Of a DNA stretch of 64,000 bases, positions 1 through 7,792 are shown piece after piece. Within the stretch, counting starts at the first letter, position 1, and every line of letters begins with the position of its first letter. The position numbers and the translations under genes are program-made. Source of the DNA: Mycobacterium sp. SMC-8 (lineage in GTDB: Bacteria; Actinomycetota; Actinomycetes; Mycobacteriales; Mycobacteriaceae); contig NZ_CP079865.1 in NCBI RefSeq assembly GCF_025263565.1, positions 5,704,001-5,768,000 on the forward strand. The letters run 5' to 3'. The notes under the pieces are model-generated. The model did no database searches and was not told the DNA's origin. It saw only the letters and a list, made by a program, of their open reading frames with translations.

Positions 1-46
1 GGGCAGCGACGAGTTCGTCGAGATCCGGGACACCGGTTCGCTGCAT
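1..46 (-). CDS. Start of a gene running off the left edge
   Basis: On the minus strand an ATG at 46 opens a frame reading MQRTGVPDLDELVAA up to the window edge. Only 15 codons are visible, so neither family nor reality of the gene can be established. The amino-acid composition looks like a plausible N-terminus, and the start faces away from the next gene, but the Shine-Dalgarno is weak. Confidence 0.3.
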   Translation of the reverse strand, partial: MQRTGVPDLDELVAA

Positions 47-300
47 GGACTCAACCTAGACCTTTATCGCAGTTCTCCGTCACGACACCTTGCCCACGTG
101 TTCCCGTGCCGGCGTCGCGGTACCGGCAAACGGACTCCGAACTGCGCAGTGGCACCTTCGGTGCGGCCAGGCCGCAGGGACACCTCGGCGGCAACTTGTT
201 CGCTTTCTGGATCAGATCGGTCGTTTTCTGCATCGGCGCCCGGACCATTGCCAGCCCGCTCCAGGAGTCCCCCCGCAAACCTCCCGCACGATCGGACCGG

Positions 301-597
301 ATGGCGATCGGCAGGCTACGATGGCTGGCCGTGGGGAAAATCACGGTAATGGTCATCGGGTTTGCTGCTGCGTTCACGCTGATGCCTGCAGCGAACGCCG
401 ATCTCGTTTCGGCGCCGCTGCAGCAGGGATCGGAGTGCGACCCCAACTATTCGGGAGCCTGCGTCCCGATCGCGAGCGACGTCGACTGCGCCGGCGGCAG
501 CGGCAACGGCCCCGCCTACGTCTCCGGCCCGGTGACCGTCACCGGTAGCGACATCTACGGGCTGGACCGGGACGGCAACGGAACCGGGTGCGAATAG
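301..597 (+). CDS. Small exported protein with Excalibur-like calcium-binding C-terminus
   Basis: About 98 aa from the ATG at 301 (a second ATG at 352 is possible). The N-terminal third is a signal peptide: basic start, hydrophobic run VMVIGFAAAFTLMP, then a cleavage-like ANA. The mature part has four cysteines and ends in GLDRDGNGTGCE, the DxDxDGxGCE signature of the Excalibur calcium-binding domain known from extracellular nuclease-like proteins of Gram-positive bacteria. Seen: signal and motif. Inferred: secretion and calcium binding. No catalytic domain is present. The frame is open further upstream, but that part lacks a convincing start. Confidence 0.6.
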   Translation: MAIGRLRWLAVGKITVMVIGFAAAFTLMPAANADLVSAPLQQGSECDPNYSGACVPIASDVDCAGGSGNGPAYVSGPVTVTGSDIYGLDRDGNGTGCE

Positions 598-654
598 CGT
601 CCGCTGCGGTTCCGCCCGGCGGCAGCGGGGTACCTCAGCCTCCGAGGAGGCGCC

Positions 655-1224
655 ATGAACATTCACTCGATACTGCGTTCCGCAGAATCGGTCAGCGCGG
701 TCGACCGCCCCGCTGACCGCGCTGCCGACACGGTCGAACGACTACTGGGCAATAGACCACTCGCCTCGGCGTTGCGCGGGTCCTGGCTCGGACACCCTGT
801 TCATCCCTTGATGATCTTTCTTCCCCTCGGTTCCTGGACGACCGCGTTGCTGTTCGACGTGGCTTTCAAGGACCACACGACCGCGCGCCGACTGTTGGGG
901 ATCGGACTAGTGGCCGCTCCACCCACCGCCCTGGCGGGTTGGGCGGATTTTCCGTTGCTCAATCGCGAACAGCGCCGGGTCGGACTCCTGCACGCGGCGA
1001 CCAACGGCGCCGCCATCGTGCTGTTCGCGCTGGCGTACCGGGCGCACCGCAAAGAGCGTCACCGCCGCGCCACGGCCGTGACGATGATCGCACTGGCCGT
1101 CGTCAGCGTCGGCGGCGCGCTCGGCGGGCACTTGTCGTACGCGCAGGGCGCCGGCGTGCACCGCTTCCAGGCGCCGCATCACGGCACCGATCTTCTCTCC
1201 CACGCGCGCGGACGCGCGGCCTGA
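655..1224 (+). CDS. DUF2231-type multi-pass membrane protein
   Basis: 189 aa. A strong Shine-Dalgarno (GGAGG) sits a few bases before the ATG. The protein has a polar N-terminus, then the GHPVHPLMIFLPLGSW motif that marks the DUF2231 family, and about four hydrophobic segments (about residues 55-75, 82-100, 112-130, 140-160). The histidines in GHPVHP suggest metal or haem binding, but the role of the family is not settled. It lies 58 bp after the Excalibur-like gene and is followed by a strong hairpin, so it probably ends a short transcription unit. Confidence 0.75.
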   Translation: MNIHSILRSAESVSAVDRPADRAADTVERLLGNRPLASALRGSWLGHPVHPLMIFLPLGSWTTALLFDVAFKDHTTARRLLGIGLVAAPPTALAGWADFPLLNREQRRVGLLHAATNGAAIVLFALAYRAHRKERHRRATAVTMIALAVVSVGGALGGHLSYAQGAGVHRFQAPHHGTDLLSHARGRAA

Positions 1225-1259
1225 CGGTCGCCGCACGCGCCTGGAGGCCGGACGCGCAG

Positions 1260-1288
1260 AGCCGCCCCGCCGGCGCGGCGGGGCGGCT
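1260..1288. terminator. Strong hairpin between convergent genes
   Basis: A perfect 13-bp stem (AGCCGCCCCGCCG against CGGCGGGGCGGCT) with a 3-base loop lies between two convergent genes ending at 1224 and 1302. There is no T run, as is common for mycobacterial terminators. It can serve both strands. Confidence 0.6.
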
Positions 1289-1301
1289 CCTTCGCCTGTG
1301 A

Positions 1302-1760
1302 TCAAAGTCGGATGAACACGCTCTGCTCGCCGTCCCAGACACCCCAGGCGCTGAGGTCGGAATTCCACACGATCGTCAGGCCGTCGGCCCAGTCGGGCAG
1401 CTCAGGCGGCGGCGGGGTGCCTACCGGCGGCAGCACCGGGTTCACGACCCAAGCGGGGATCTCCGGAAGAAAAATCCGGTCCTGTGGCATCGGGCCACCA
1501 TGTCCCGGAGGCGGCAGGAAGCCCAGACCCGGAGGCAACGGGTTGCCCGGCCCGCCGAAGTTGACCCCCGGCCCGGTGAAGTCCGGTACGGGATTCGGGT
1601 TGCCGTGACCCGGACCTTTGTTGTGGCCCGGACCGTTGCCGGAGTGCCCCGGGTTCGGATTCGGCGGGTCGGCCAGTGCAATCCCGGCTCCGAGGCCGAG
1701 ACCACCCAACCCGAGCATGCCCGCGGTCGCGGCACCTGCGGTGATCTTCTTCATGTCCAT
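1302..1760 (-). CDS. Secreted proline/glycine/asparagine-rich protein
   Basis: 152 aa from the ATG at 1760, chosen because AAGGAGG lies six bases upstream; a longer frame reaches 1847 but has no ribosome site. Residues 1-30 are a signal peptide (MDMKKITAGAATAG, then GLGLGAGIALA). The mature protein opens with low-complexity PNPNPGHSGNGPGHNKG-type sequence and ends in a better-ordered segment (DWADGLTIVWNSDLSAWGVWDGEQSVFIRL, about the last 30 residues). Such short exported proteins are common in mycobacteria and mostly uncharacterised; I assign no function. Confidence 0.65.
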   Translation of the reverse strand: MDMKKITAGAATAGMLGLGGLGLGAGIALADPPNPNPGHSGNGPGHNKGPGHGNPNPVPDFTGPGVNFGGPGNPLPPGLGFLPPPGHGGPMPQDRIFLPEIPAWVVNPVLPPVGTPPPPELPDWADGLTIVWNSDLSAWGVWDGEQSVFIRL

Positions 1761-2144
1761 CGGTGACCTCCTTGGTTTCTGCGAGACTGCGCACCCCGGG
1801 GGCACTGCAGCGCTCGTACGTGCGATGTGCACTCCGGACGTTGCCATCGAGATCGAAAGCAGCGATCCGGCCCCCGTCGCAGAGAACTATGGCCGTCGAT
1901 CTTGGGTCCTAAACACGTTCGGGCCAACGGGTTTCGTTTCAGCTGCTTGACGGATCGCTGTGGATACCTCCGCGGATGTGAATTTGCTGGCATTCGTCCG
2001 ATTCGTGTAACGCTCAGCGGTCGGGAATCGATACGGCTTCTACCGCCGGTCGAGGGACCTGAAGACGGCAGGGCGATGTCTCGTTCCCGATGACGTGAGC
2101 GATGATGACGTGAGCGATGAGGACACTGGGACTGCTGGGGCTTG
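1761..2144. other. Intergenic stretch up to the island border
   Basis: No credible gene on either strand. It holds the upstream region of the secreted-protein gene. Next to the island border a short tandem repeat (unit GATGACGTGAGCGAT, about two copies, 2089-2120) is visible. Confidence 0.4.
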
Positions 2145-2182
2145 GTGGGGCGGGCGGGGCTCGAACCCGCGACCAATGGATT
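2145..2182 (-). repeat. Left attachment-site repeat (3' half of tRNA-Met)
   Basis: This 38-bp segment is identical to 27791-27828, which is the 3' half of the intact tRNA-Met gene (T-arm, acceptor 3' strand, variable region and 3' side of the anticodon stem) plus one base. Past 2182 the tRNA similarity stops. A duplicated 3' tRNA end in direct orientation is the standard scar of integration by a tyrosine integrase at a tRNA gene. Confidence 0.85.
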
Positions 2183-2898
2183 CGTTTTTGGCCGTTCTTA
2201 GAGTACGCATTCAAATCCGGGAATTTCCCAGCGGCACATAGGCTTTCCGGCTCCTACGAACCTGGGCGTAACCGAGCGATTCTGGCCGATTCGGGGCGAT
2301 TCTCGATCATTGTCGGTGAATATTCGATGGCGAAATGTGTCTGGACATAACCCGCAAATCAGAACCAAATCGCTAGGTTCCGGCATTCAGTGCGCTGGCC
2401 GGGTCCGGGGCTCGGATGGTCACGACGCCACAGCCTTGCAGCTGAGCGATCAAGGCGTCGAGGTGGCCTGGTGCGATCTGACTCGCCTCGGCATCGAGGG
2501 TGGACCGGTCAGACACATCCGCAGAGACTGTTCGATAGCAACGCGTCATCGCATGGGTAATCGGCGGCAGCGCCGCCTGGCTATGCGGCGTCTACATGAA
2601 GTTGTTATGCCCCATACCGGGTGGCCAGGCCGGTGTTGTGTGGGCCAAGCAGTGATGACCCGGTGACGCCAGGTAAACCCAGCCGAGGTCTTACCACCAC
2701 ATGTCGGCACCCCGCATTAGGCTCATGTCGCTCAGGTAAGCAGAGTGTCGAGCGCCAGCGCCCGCGCGTCGCACGCTAGTCTGCGCGTACAGGTTAGTGA
2801 GTGACCCTGCCATCGGGACCACAAAGGAGCTGGCTGTGCGATGTAACTCGCACTACGGGCTTACCTAGAGTGCGGGATGATGGAGTGGAGGTGACGTG
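2183..2898. other. Island left-end stretch without intact gene
   Basis: No intact gene. On the minus strand a stop-to-stop frame of about 70 codons (about 2373-2595) ends in HLDALIAQLQGCGVVTIRAPDP, vaguely like the C-terminal tail of ABC-type multidrug ATPases, but it has no start and is at best a remnant. The last 60 bases carry the ribosome site of the protease gene (GGAGGT at 2887-2892). Confidence 0.4.
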
Positions 2899-3429
2899 AT
2901 GACCGTGATGAGCCAGGGTGCCGTGGAGGCCCCCCGTTCCAGGCTGTCGTACGCCGCGATTGCGACGTACGCCCAGCAAATCGCACGCGAACACGGAGTC
3001 ATTGACACAAACGGCCGCGTCAACGTGCACGAGCTGCTCACGCGGCTAGGCGGTGAGATTGTCGTTGATGACCGCGCCGAGTCGCTCGAGGTGCGCGAGC
3101 CGGGTGACTTCACGGTGATCATCCCTACACACACCTCGCAGCTTCGCGACAGGTTCACCATCGCCCACGAGCTCGGGCATTACTTCCTTCACTACCGCGC
3201 CCCAGCCAGCCATCGCGTGGGTGGCCCGATCTCAACTTTCACCCGCCTCGGCCGTAATGTCGCCGAGACTCAAGCAAACGTTTTCGCGTCCAACCTCCTG
3301 ATGCCCGAGGACCACTTCCGGTCGGTCTTCGAGCATCTGGGCCATGACATGTCGCGGGTCGCCCGCCATTTCGAAGTGTCAGTGCCAGCAGCGAAGGTCC
3401 GCGCCGAGTACCTCGGCCTTCTCACCTGA
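2899..3429 (+). CDS. IrrE/ImmA-family zinc metallopeptidase
   Basis: 176 aa. The ATG at 2899 has GGAGGT six bases upstream; a GTG at 2896 is in the same frame. The zinc-protease motif HELGH is at about residues 90-94 in IAHELGHYFLHY. A later ETQANVFASNLLMP segment supplies the expected third ligand and the family's FAxxLLMP signature. No helix-turn-helix is fused. Family members such as ImmA and IrrE/PprI cleave a repressor in response to DNA damage or mobile-element signals. Its TGA overlaps the ATG of the next gene (TGATG), so the two are probably co-translated and act together. Substrate unknown. Confidence 0.9.
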   Translation: MTVMSQGAVEAPRSRLSYAAIATYAQQIAREHGVIDTNGRVNVHELLTRLGGEIVVDDRAESLEVREPGDFTVIIPTHTSQLRDRFTIAHELGHYFLHYRAPASHRVGGPISTFTRLGRNVAETQANVFASNLLMPEDHFRSVFEHLGHDMSRVARHFEVSVPAAKVRAEYLGLLT

Positions 3430-4232
3430 TGGCGTCAGGCGCCAACCGCGACGGCTCGATTCTGTTCCTCTCCTGCGATCTGCAGAACTCGACCCAATTC
3501 AAGCAGAACGGGGAGAACGAATGGATCAAGACGTTCCTTGCGTTCTACACAGAGTTTCCATCGATTCTTTCGGCGGAAGTCGCGAAGTCGTGCCCCAACC
3601 TCGGCGGGCGCCTGTCACTATGGAAGGCCGTCGGGGACGAGCTGATCTTCTCGATCCTGATCCAGTCTGAGCAGGAATGCAGTGATGCTGTCGACGCGTG
3701 GCTGGCGGCGATGCTCGAGTTCGAATTGCAGCACTTGTTGCCGAAGACACCGATGACTCTGAAGGGTGGGGCGTTCCTGGCCACCGTGCCATCACCCGAT
3801 CGCCGGGTTGCCATCCCCCGTACCGTTCGCGCGAAGGATGACGAGTCGCAGATCGACGCCGAGGCGGCCAACGAGGCGACATTGAACGCAGCGACTGAGG
3901 AACCTTCAGCAGAGTTCGCGATGGACTTCGTCGGTCCGAGCATCGACACCGGATTCCGTTTACTCAAGTACGCGACGCGGAGGTACTTCGTGCTAACGGT
4001 CGAGGTCGCTCACCTGCTGTTTAAGCACTACAACGACCAGGACCAGCGCGAACGTCGGGCGCACCTAGTTGGAACGCATCTCCTCAAGGGTGTGTGGGGT
4101 GGGAAGCCCTACCCCGTGTTCGCACTCGCGCGGGAACTCGACGAGGTCGCTCCGTCGCTCGCGCTCGCCGCGGCGTTCAACGACAGCACCTTGATCACCG
4201 TGGGGTTCCCCAGAAAAAGTGGACGCGGTTAG
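3429..4232 (+). pseudogene. Class III nucleotide-cyclase-like protein, 3' end cut by an IS
   Basis: 267 aa as it now reads, the last residues (VGFPRKSGRG) being IS-encoded. Core features fit the class III cyclase fold: FLSCDLQNST with Asp17 (first metal ligand), LWKAVGDELIF with Lys66 and Asp70, and MDFVGPSIDTGFRL where Asp166, Gly169, Asp173 and Arg177 line up with the Asp, Gly, Asn and Arg of the adenylate cyclase motif YDIWGNTVNVASRM. The Lys/Asp pair resembles adenine-specifying residues; Asp replaces the usual Asn. No regulatory domain is present. PycC cyclases of Pycsar defence have a similar minimal form, but substrate cannot be read from sequence. Both metal-binding aspartates precede the break, so partial activity is conceivable. 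Confidence 0.7.
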
Positions 4233-5119
4233 CTTGCTTCCAGGGTGACACTCATGGTGCGTTCGTAGCTAATTGGTGAGCGCTGACCGATCGCCGAGTG
4301 CCTACGTTGATGATTGTAGAATCGCATCCAATTGTCAACTGCTGCAATCAATTCGACTTTCGTCGCGAAAGTGTGCCGGTAGTAGAACTCATGCTTGAAC
4401 GTCGACCACAGCGATTCGGCACCGGCGTTATCCCAGCAGATCCCAGTGGCACCCATCGAACGGCGCAAACCATGCTCGGCGGCGGCCTCAGCCATGCCGT
4501 GCGAGGTGAATTGGGTCCCGCGGTCTGAATGCAGTATGACGCCGTTGGCGTTGCCGCCGCGGGTGAACACTGCCCGATCCACGGCCGTGGTCACCAACTC
4601 GGTGCGCATGTGATCATCGACCGCCCAGCCCAGTGCCCGGCGGGAATGTTCGTCGCGGATCGCACACAGAAACATGTCGCCTTCACCGCAGCTCAGGTAG
4701 GTGATGTCGGTGGACCACACCGCGTCGATACGGCCCTGGTCAAAGCGGCGACCCACCAGATCCGGCGGGAACGACGCGCACGGATCAACGACCGTGGTGG
4801 TCTTGAAGGTGCGCGGACTGACGCCCTCGATGCCCAACTCCGCCATGATCTTGGCGACCGTGTTGTGCGAAACCTGGTCCCCGGCCTCATGCAGATCGGC
4901 GGTGATCCGCGGCGACCCGTAGGTGCCGTTGGAGTTCGTGTGATGGGTCAGAATCTTGACTTCCAGGTCCCGGCGACGCTGGACTGCCGGCGTGGGCTCG
5001 CTGGCCCGGAGACGGTCGCGATGCTTGTAGTAGCCCGAGGTGGACACACCCAGCAGCTGGGCCATCCTGACGACATCGTGGGAGGCGCACTCCGCGGCCA
5101 TGAGCTCGAACCGGCTCAC
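4229..5119 (-). CDS. IS3-family transposase OrfB (copy A1)
   Basis: 296 aa DDE transposase of the rve (retroviral-integrase) type. Visible are the N-terminal HTH_21-like part (VVRMAQLLGVSTSGYYKHRDR), the first catalytic Asp in WSTDITYL, the second in HSDRGTQFTS, and the final block [17 protein letters not shown] containing the catalytic Glu. It starts at a GTG overlapping the orfA stop (GTGA), which implies translational coupling. Length and motifs are complete, so this copy is probably active. It provides the uninterrupted reference sequence for broken copy A2. Confidence 0.9.
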   Translation of the reverse strand: MSRFELMAAECASHDVVRMAQLLGVSTSGYYKHRDRLRASEPTPAVQRRRDLEVKILTHHTNSNGTYGSPRITADLHEAGDQVSHNTVAKIMAELGIEGVSPRTFKTTTVVDPCASFPPDLVGRRFDQGRIDAVWSTDITYLSCGEGDMFLCAIRDEHSRRALGWAVDDHMRTELVTTAVDRAVFTRGGNANGVILHSDRGTQFTSHGMAEAAAEHGLRRSMGATGICWDNAGAESLWSTFKHEFYYRHTFATKVELIAAVDNWMRFYNHQRRHSAIGQRSPISYERTMSVTLEAS

Positions 5120-5439
5120 TTTAGATGCTTGCCCGCAAAGTACGCCGACGCTTTTTCCAGGAATGCGATGTCCTTGGACTGCTCGGCAACCTTGGCCCGT
5201 AGCCGTATCAATTCCGCCCGCTCATCCGGTGAAAGCTGCTGACTGTCACCAGGCTCCGGCACAGTACCGCCGACCGCAGCGGCCATCCGCCGCCGCTCAT
5301 CAGCCACCCACTTGTGCAGCTGATTCTCATGCAAATCCAACTCACGGGCCACCTCAGCAACCCGCCGATTCCCATCGATCACCCGATGCGCGGCCTCCAC
5401 CCGATACTCCGGGGTAAACGAACGCCGACGACCAGACAT
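5116..5439 (-). CDS. IS3-family OrfA (copy A1)
   Basis: 107 aa from the ATG at 5439 (AAGGA upstream). HTH_8-type DNA-binding region about residues 3-45 (RRSFTPEYRVEAAHRVIDG, then VAELARELDLHENQLHKWV-like), followed by a leucine-zipper region (LIRLRAKVAEQSKDIAFLEKASAYFA). It binds the IS ends and is made together with OrfB. Confidence 0.85.
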   Translation of the reverse strand: MSGRRRSFTPEYRVEAAHRVIDGNRRVAEVARELDLHENQLHKWVADERRRMAAAVGGTVPEPGDSQQLSPDERAELIRLRAKVAEQSKDIAFLEKASAYFAGKHLK

Positions 5440-5508
5440 ACGAACATCCTTCCACGGGACCACCGTCCCGCTATCTCAGATGTCCACTACTTCTGGGGAA
5501 CCTCACCG

Positions 5509-5756
5509 ATGAGTATCCGTCGCGCAAGCCCAGCGACATTCTTGAGGCGATATCCGCATACCGCGCAGCGAAGGGATGGCAGGGCGCCATCCATACCCCC
5601 GAAGCCCACGCTGCTGTCTTCCACAGTCACCCGTCAGCCGTAGATATGCGCAGCCGGCTCGACAATGACATCGTTGATACCTCAGAGGACCCGCTTGTAG
5701 TCACGGACGACCCGGGAGACGAGGACGTGGTGGGCCCCGACTTACCCCGCGACTGA
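5509..5756 (+). pseudogene. Detached 3' end of the cyclase-like gene
   Basis: If the IS and one CCG copy are removed, the cyclase frame continues from ...NDSTLIT directly into DEYPSRKPSDILEAISAY and 82 codons later to the TGA at 5754-5756, giving a 339-aa protein. The segment is predicted helical first (about 35 residues) and then strongly acidic (DTSEDPLVVTDDPGDEDVV). It has no start of its own and is presumably untranslated now. The precise reconstruction proves the disruption is by simple transposition without further loss. Confidence 0.85.
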
Positions 5757-6122
5757 GGCGACGACAGGCTGCGCGACAACCGAATTGGCCTTCAGAAGTA
5801 GGCCGGGTCCCGTAGCTCGCACGCGCTCTCGCCGCGTGTAGCGCCGCTAGGGTTTCGCGGCGCCAACCGCACATTGAAGCCCCGCATCGTGGTCACGTGC
5901 GACTCATGGGTCACCGTGACACTGCTCGGCTCATCCGTTCCTCACCGTAGAGCGACGAAGTGTGGGGATAGCCGCTGGCGCGGGAAGTTGCGACGGGCGT
6001 TCGTCCGCCAAGCACCGGGCTCGGCGAAGTACCGGTGGGACGACTACCCGCGCATCCCTGGAGCTGCGTTCGACACACCATGGCGCAGAGTCATTTGTGG
6101 TGGCCGCGGCCGGGTTGGATCG
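5757..6122. other. Intergenic region between convergent frames
   Basis: I see no credible gene, RNA or repeat here. It separates the cyclase 3' end from an unknown gene on the other strand. Confidence 0.4.
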
Positions 6123-7190
6123 TCAAAGCTCTTCTGCTGAACGAAACTGAGGTGGCCCGAGGGGATACTCTCGATGTTCCCACACATGATCAAGCACGTT
6201 CTCCAGGGCGTGTTCGTCGGCCGACATGTTGAGACCACCGAGCGTCATCGCTGCACGCATTGCGGATGCGATCGTCGCCGAATGCCTGGCATCAATAATC
6301 CGGATGGTTTCTCGCGCAGCAAGTGTCGTGACAAAGTCGAGAGCTGCGCCGCGGGCTGTAAACGGAGCAATGGAAGAATCTGGCTCAATCTGCAGAGCCG
6401 AGAGTAACTCTCGTGCTCCGTCCCACCTGGTCCCCCGATGTGCATGCGCGAACTCGCTAAGCGCGCGGTTCAACGCGCCTAGCCGCCGCCAGCCCGCTCC
6501 CTCCAACCAATCCCGCGGAGTAGTACCGGGGCTGCCCTCAAGAGCAGCCGCTTTGGCCGGTTTGATGTGCCAAGTGCGTAGTCGCGCTGTCTGTTCGAGA
6601 GTACAGCGAAGAGCCGCCATTGCTCGGTCGTCGTCTTCCAACCAAAGCCAGTACGCCGTCCGCAGCGAGGAGGAGACCACGGTGGCGGCTGCCGCAAGGT
6701 CCGGCAGTTCCGCGCTCCAGCGCGCACAAAGACCAGCGATCTCGGCTGCGAGGGTAAACGTGATCCCCCTCCCGGCGAGATTCTGCGGCTCGAATCGCTC
6801 ACCGTAATATGCCTTTTCGCGTTCCAGCATGAACGCCGCGACCGATGCACTGGCGTGTCGGTGGGCGGTGAACGCAAGAGTGATGAGTTCGTCGTCGCGA
6901 TATAGTCGCCCCTCGGGGAGTTCGCGAGAGAGGACCCGTTCATAGAGCGCTGCCCGGCTCGCAAGGTATTGGCGTGGTTCGGATTCGAGCCCCTCGTTCA
7001 CATTCAGCGGCATTAGCGCAGGCAAGACAGGTCTGACCAACGGGCGAGGATCGCGCGACTGCGTGCTCTTGCGACCGAGTGTCGAAGCTTCGAGCGGTTC
7101 CAACCGTTCACCAGCGTTTAACAGCTCTTGGGCCGTGTCGGGACGGCCACTCTCACTTGATAAAGCTGAACCGTCCCGGGTTTCATGCAC
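6123..7190 (-). pseudogene. Unknown island protein, 5' end replaced by an IS end
   Basis: The frame reads 355 aa from a GTG at 7190, but the first eight codons (7190-7167) are the terminal repeat of an IS3 element, so the native 5' end is lost. The remainder is a soluble, alanine-rich, mostly helical protein with no motif I recognise; segments such as LCARWSAELPDLAAAA and TAYWLWLEDDDRAMAALRC look like helical repeats. An internal ATG (codon 60, MPLNVNEGLES) might still allow translation. It is convergent with the cyclase-like gene. The missing 5' part is not found elsewhere in the window. Confidence 0.6.
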
Positions 7191-7443
7191 CCTCAGGTTT
7201 CTGTGATCCGGCCGGTCTACCGGTCACGAGTTGGGAATAGTAGCGGGCTTCGGCTTCGGCCGGCGGAATGCGTCCGAGGCGGTGCATCAGGCGCTGCTGG
7301 TTGTACCAGGCGACGTAGTCGGCGGTGATGTATTCGACGTCGCCCACGGTGTTCAGTGGGCCGCGGCGAAACGGGGAATCCGCCCGGACACATTCGTTCT
7401 TGTACAGGCCGATGGTCGTCTCAGCCAGCGCGTTGTCGAAGGC
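7183..7443 (-). pseudogene. C-terminal piece of IS3 transposase OrfB (element W)
   Basis: Begins at codons AFDNALAETTIGLYKNE, the DDE region with the catalytic Glu, and ends at a TGA (7183-7185) after ...QKPEGA. The IS terminus is at 7167, reading TGAACCGTCCCGGGTTTC inward; it closely matches the terminus TGAACCATCCCGCGTTTG at 16713, so this piece and the orfA/orfB piece at 15563-16614 belong to the same IS type, 8 kb apart. The Tn554-like element separates it from its N-terminus. Confidence 0.75.
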
Positions 7444-7492
7444 TTGACCGGCTAATGCGGGCTCAGGGAGCTGTGTTGGCGTGCGGAGTGGT

Positions 7493-7792
7493 TCATTGTC
7501 GGGGTGGTGTGGTGAGTTTGCGGAGTTGTTCGTCGTGGCGTTTGACGCGTGCGGCGAGTGCTTCGACGGCGGTGCGTAGGTGGGCGACGTCGGTGGCCAG
7601 GCCGGTGAGGGTGCGGGCGTCGGTTTGTCGGGTGCGGTGTTCGTCGACGATGGCGCGGAGCTGGCGGTCGCGGTAGAGGGTGGCGCGGCTGATCTGGGCG
7701 TGCTCGGCGACGGCGGTGAAGGTGATGGGCTGGCCGGCGGTGGCGAGGTTGGCGCAGACCCGTTCGACGCGCAGCAGGGCGGGTTCGTTCAT
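7493..7792 (-). CDS. tnpC: TnpC-like small protein of Tn554-like copy 1
   Basis: 99 aa; its ATG overlaps the tnpB stop (ATGA). The N-terminal half resembles a TetR-like or resolvase-like helix-turn-helix ([20 protein letters not shown]), followed by a helical coiled-coil-like stretch ([29 protein letters not shown]). Size, place and layout match TnpC of Tn554 and the DUF6262-type proteins found beside TnpA/TnpB, which modulate transposition. Confidence 0.75.
   Translation of the reverse strand: MNEPALLRVERVCANLATAGQPITFTAVAEHAQISRATLYRDRQLRAIVDEHRTRQTDARTLTGLATDVAHLRTAVEALAARVKRHDEQLRKLTTPPRQ

Larger units (their letters stand above)
4201..5505 (-). mobile_element. IS3-family element, copy A1 (intact)
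   Basis: 1305 bp with imperfect terminal repeats, TGGGGTTCCCCAGAAAAAGT at the orfB end and TGAGGTTCCCCAGAAGTAGT at the orfA end, and a 3-bp target duplication CCG (4198-4200 and 5506-5508). It holds orfA and orfB overlapping at GTGA. A second, broken copy (A2) lies in opposite orientation and ends at 22430. Insertion cut the cyclase-like gene near its 3' end. Confidence 0.9.

Noticed and set aside
2373..2595. Stop-to-stop minus-strand frame resembling the tail of an ABC ATPase
   Set aside because: No start, no Walker motifs, similarity too vague; mentioned only as a possible relic.
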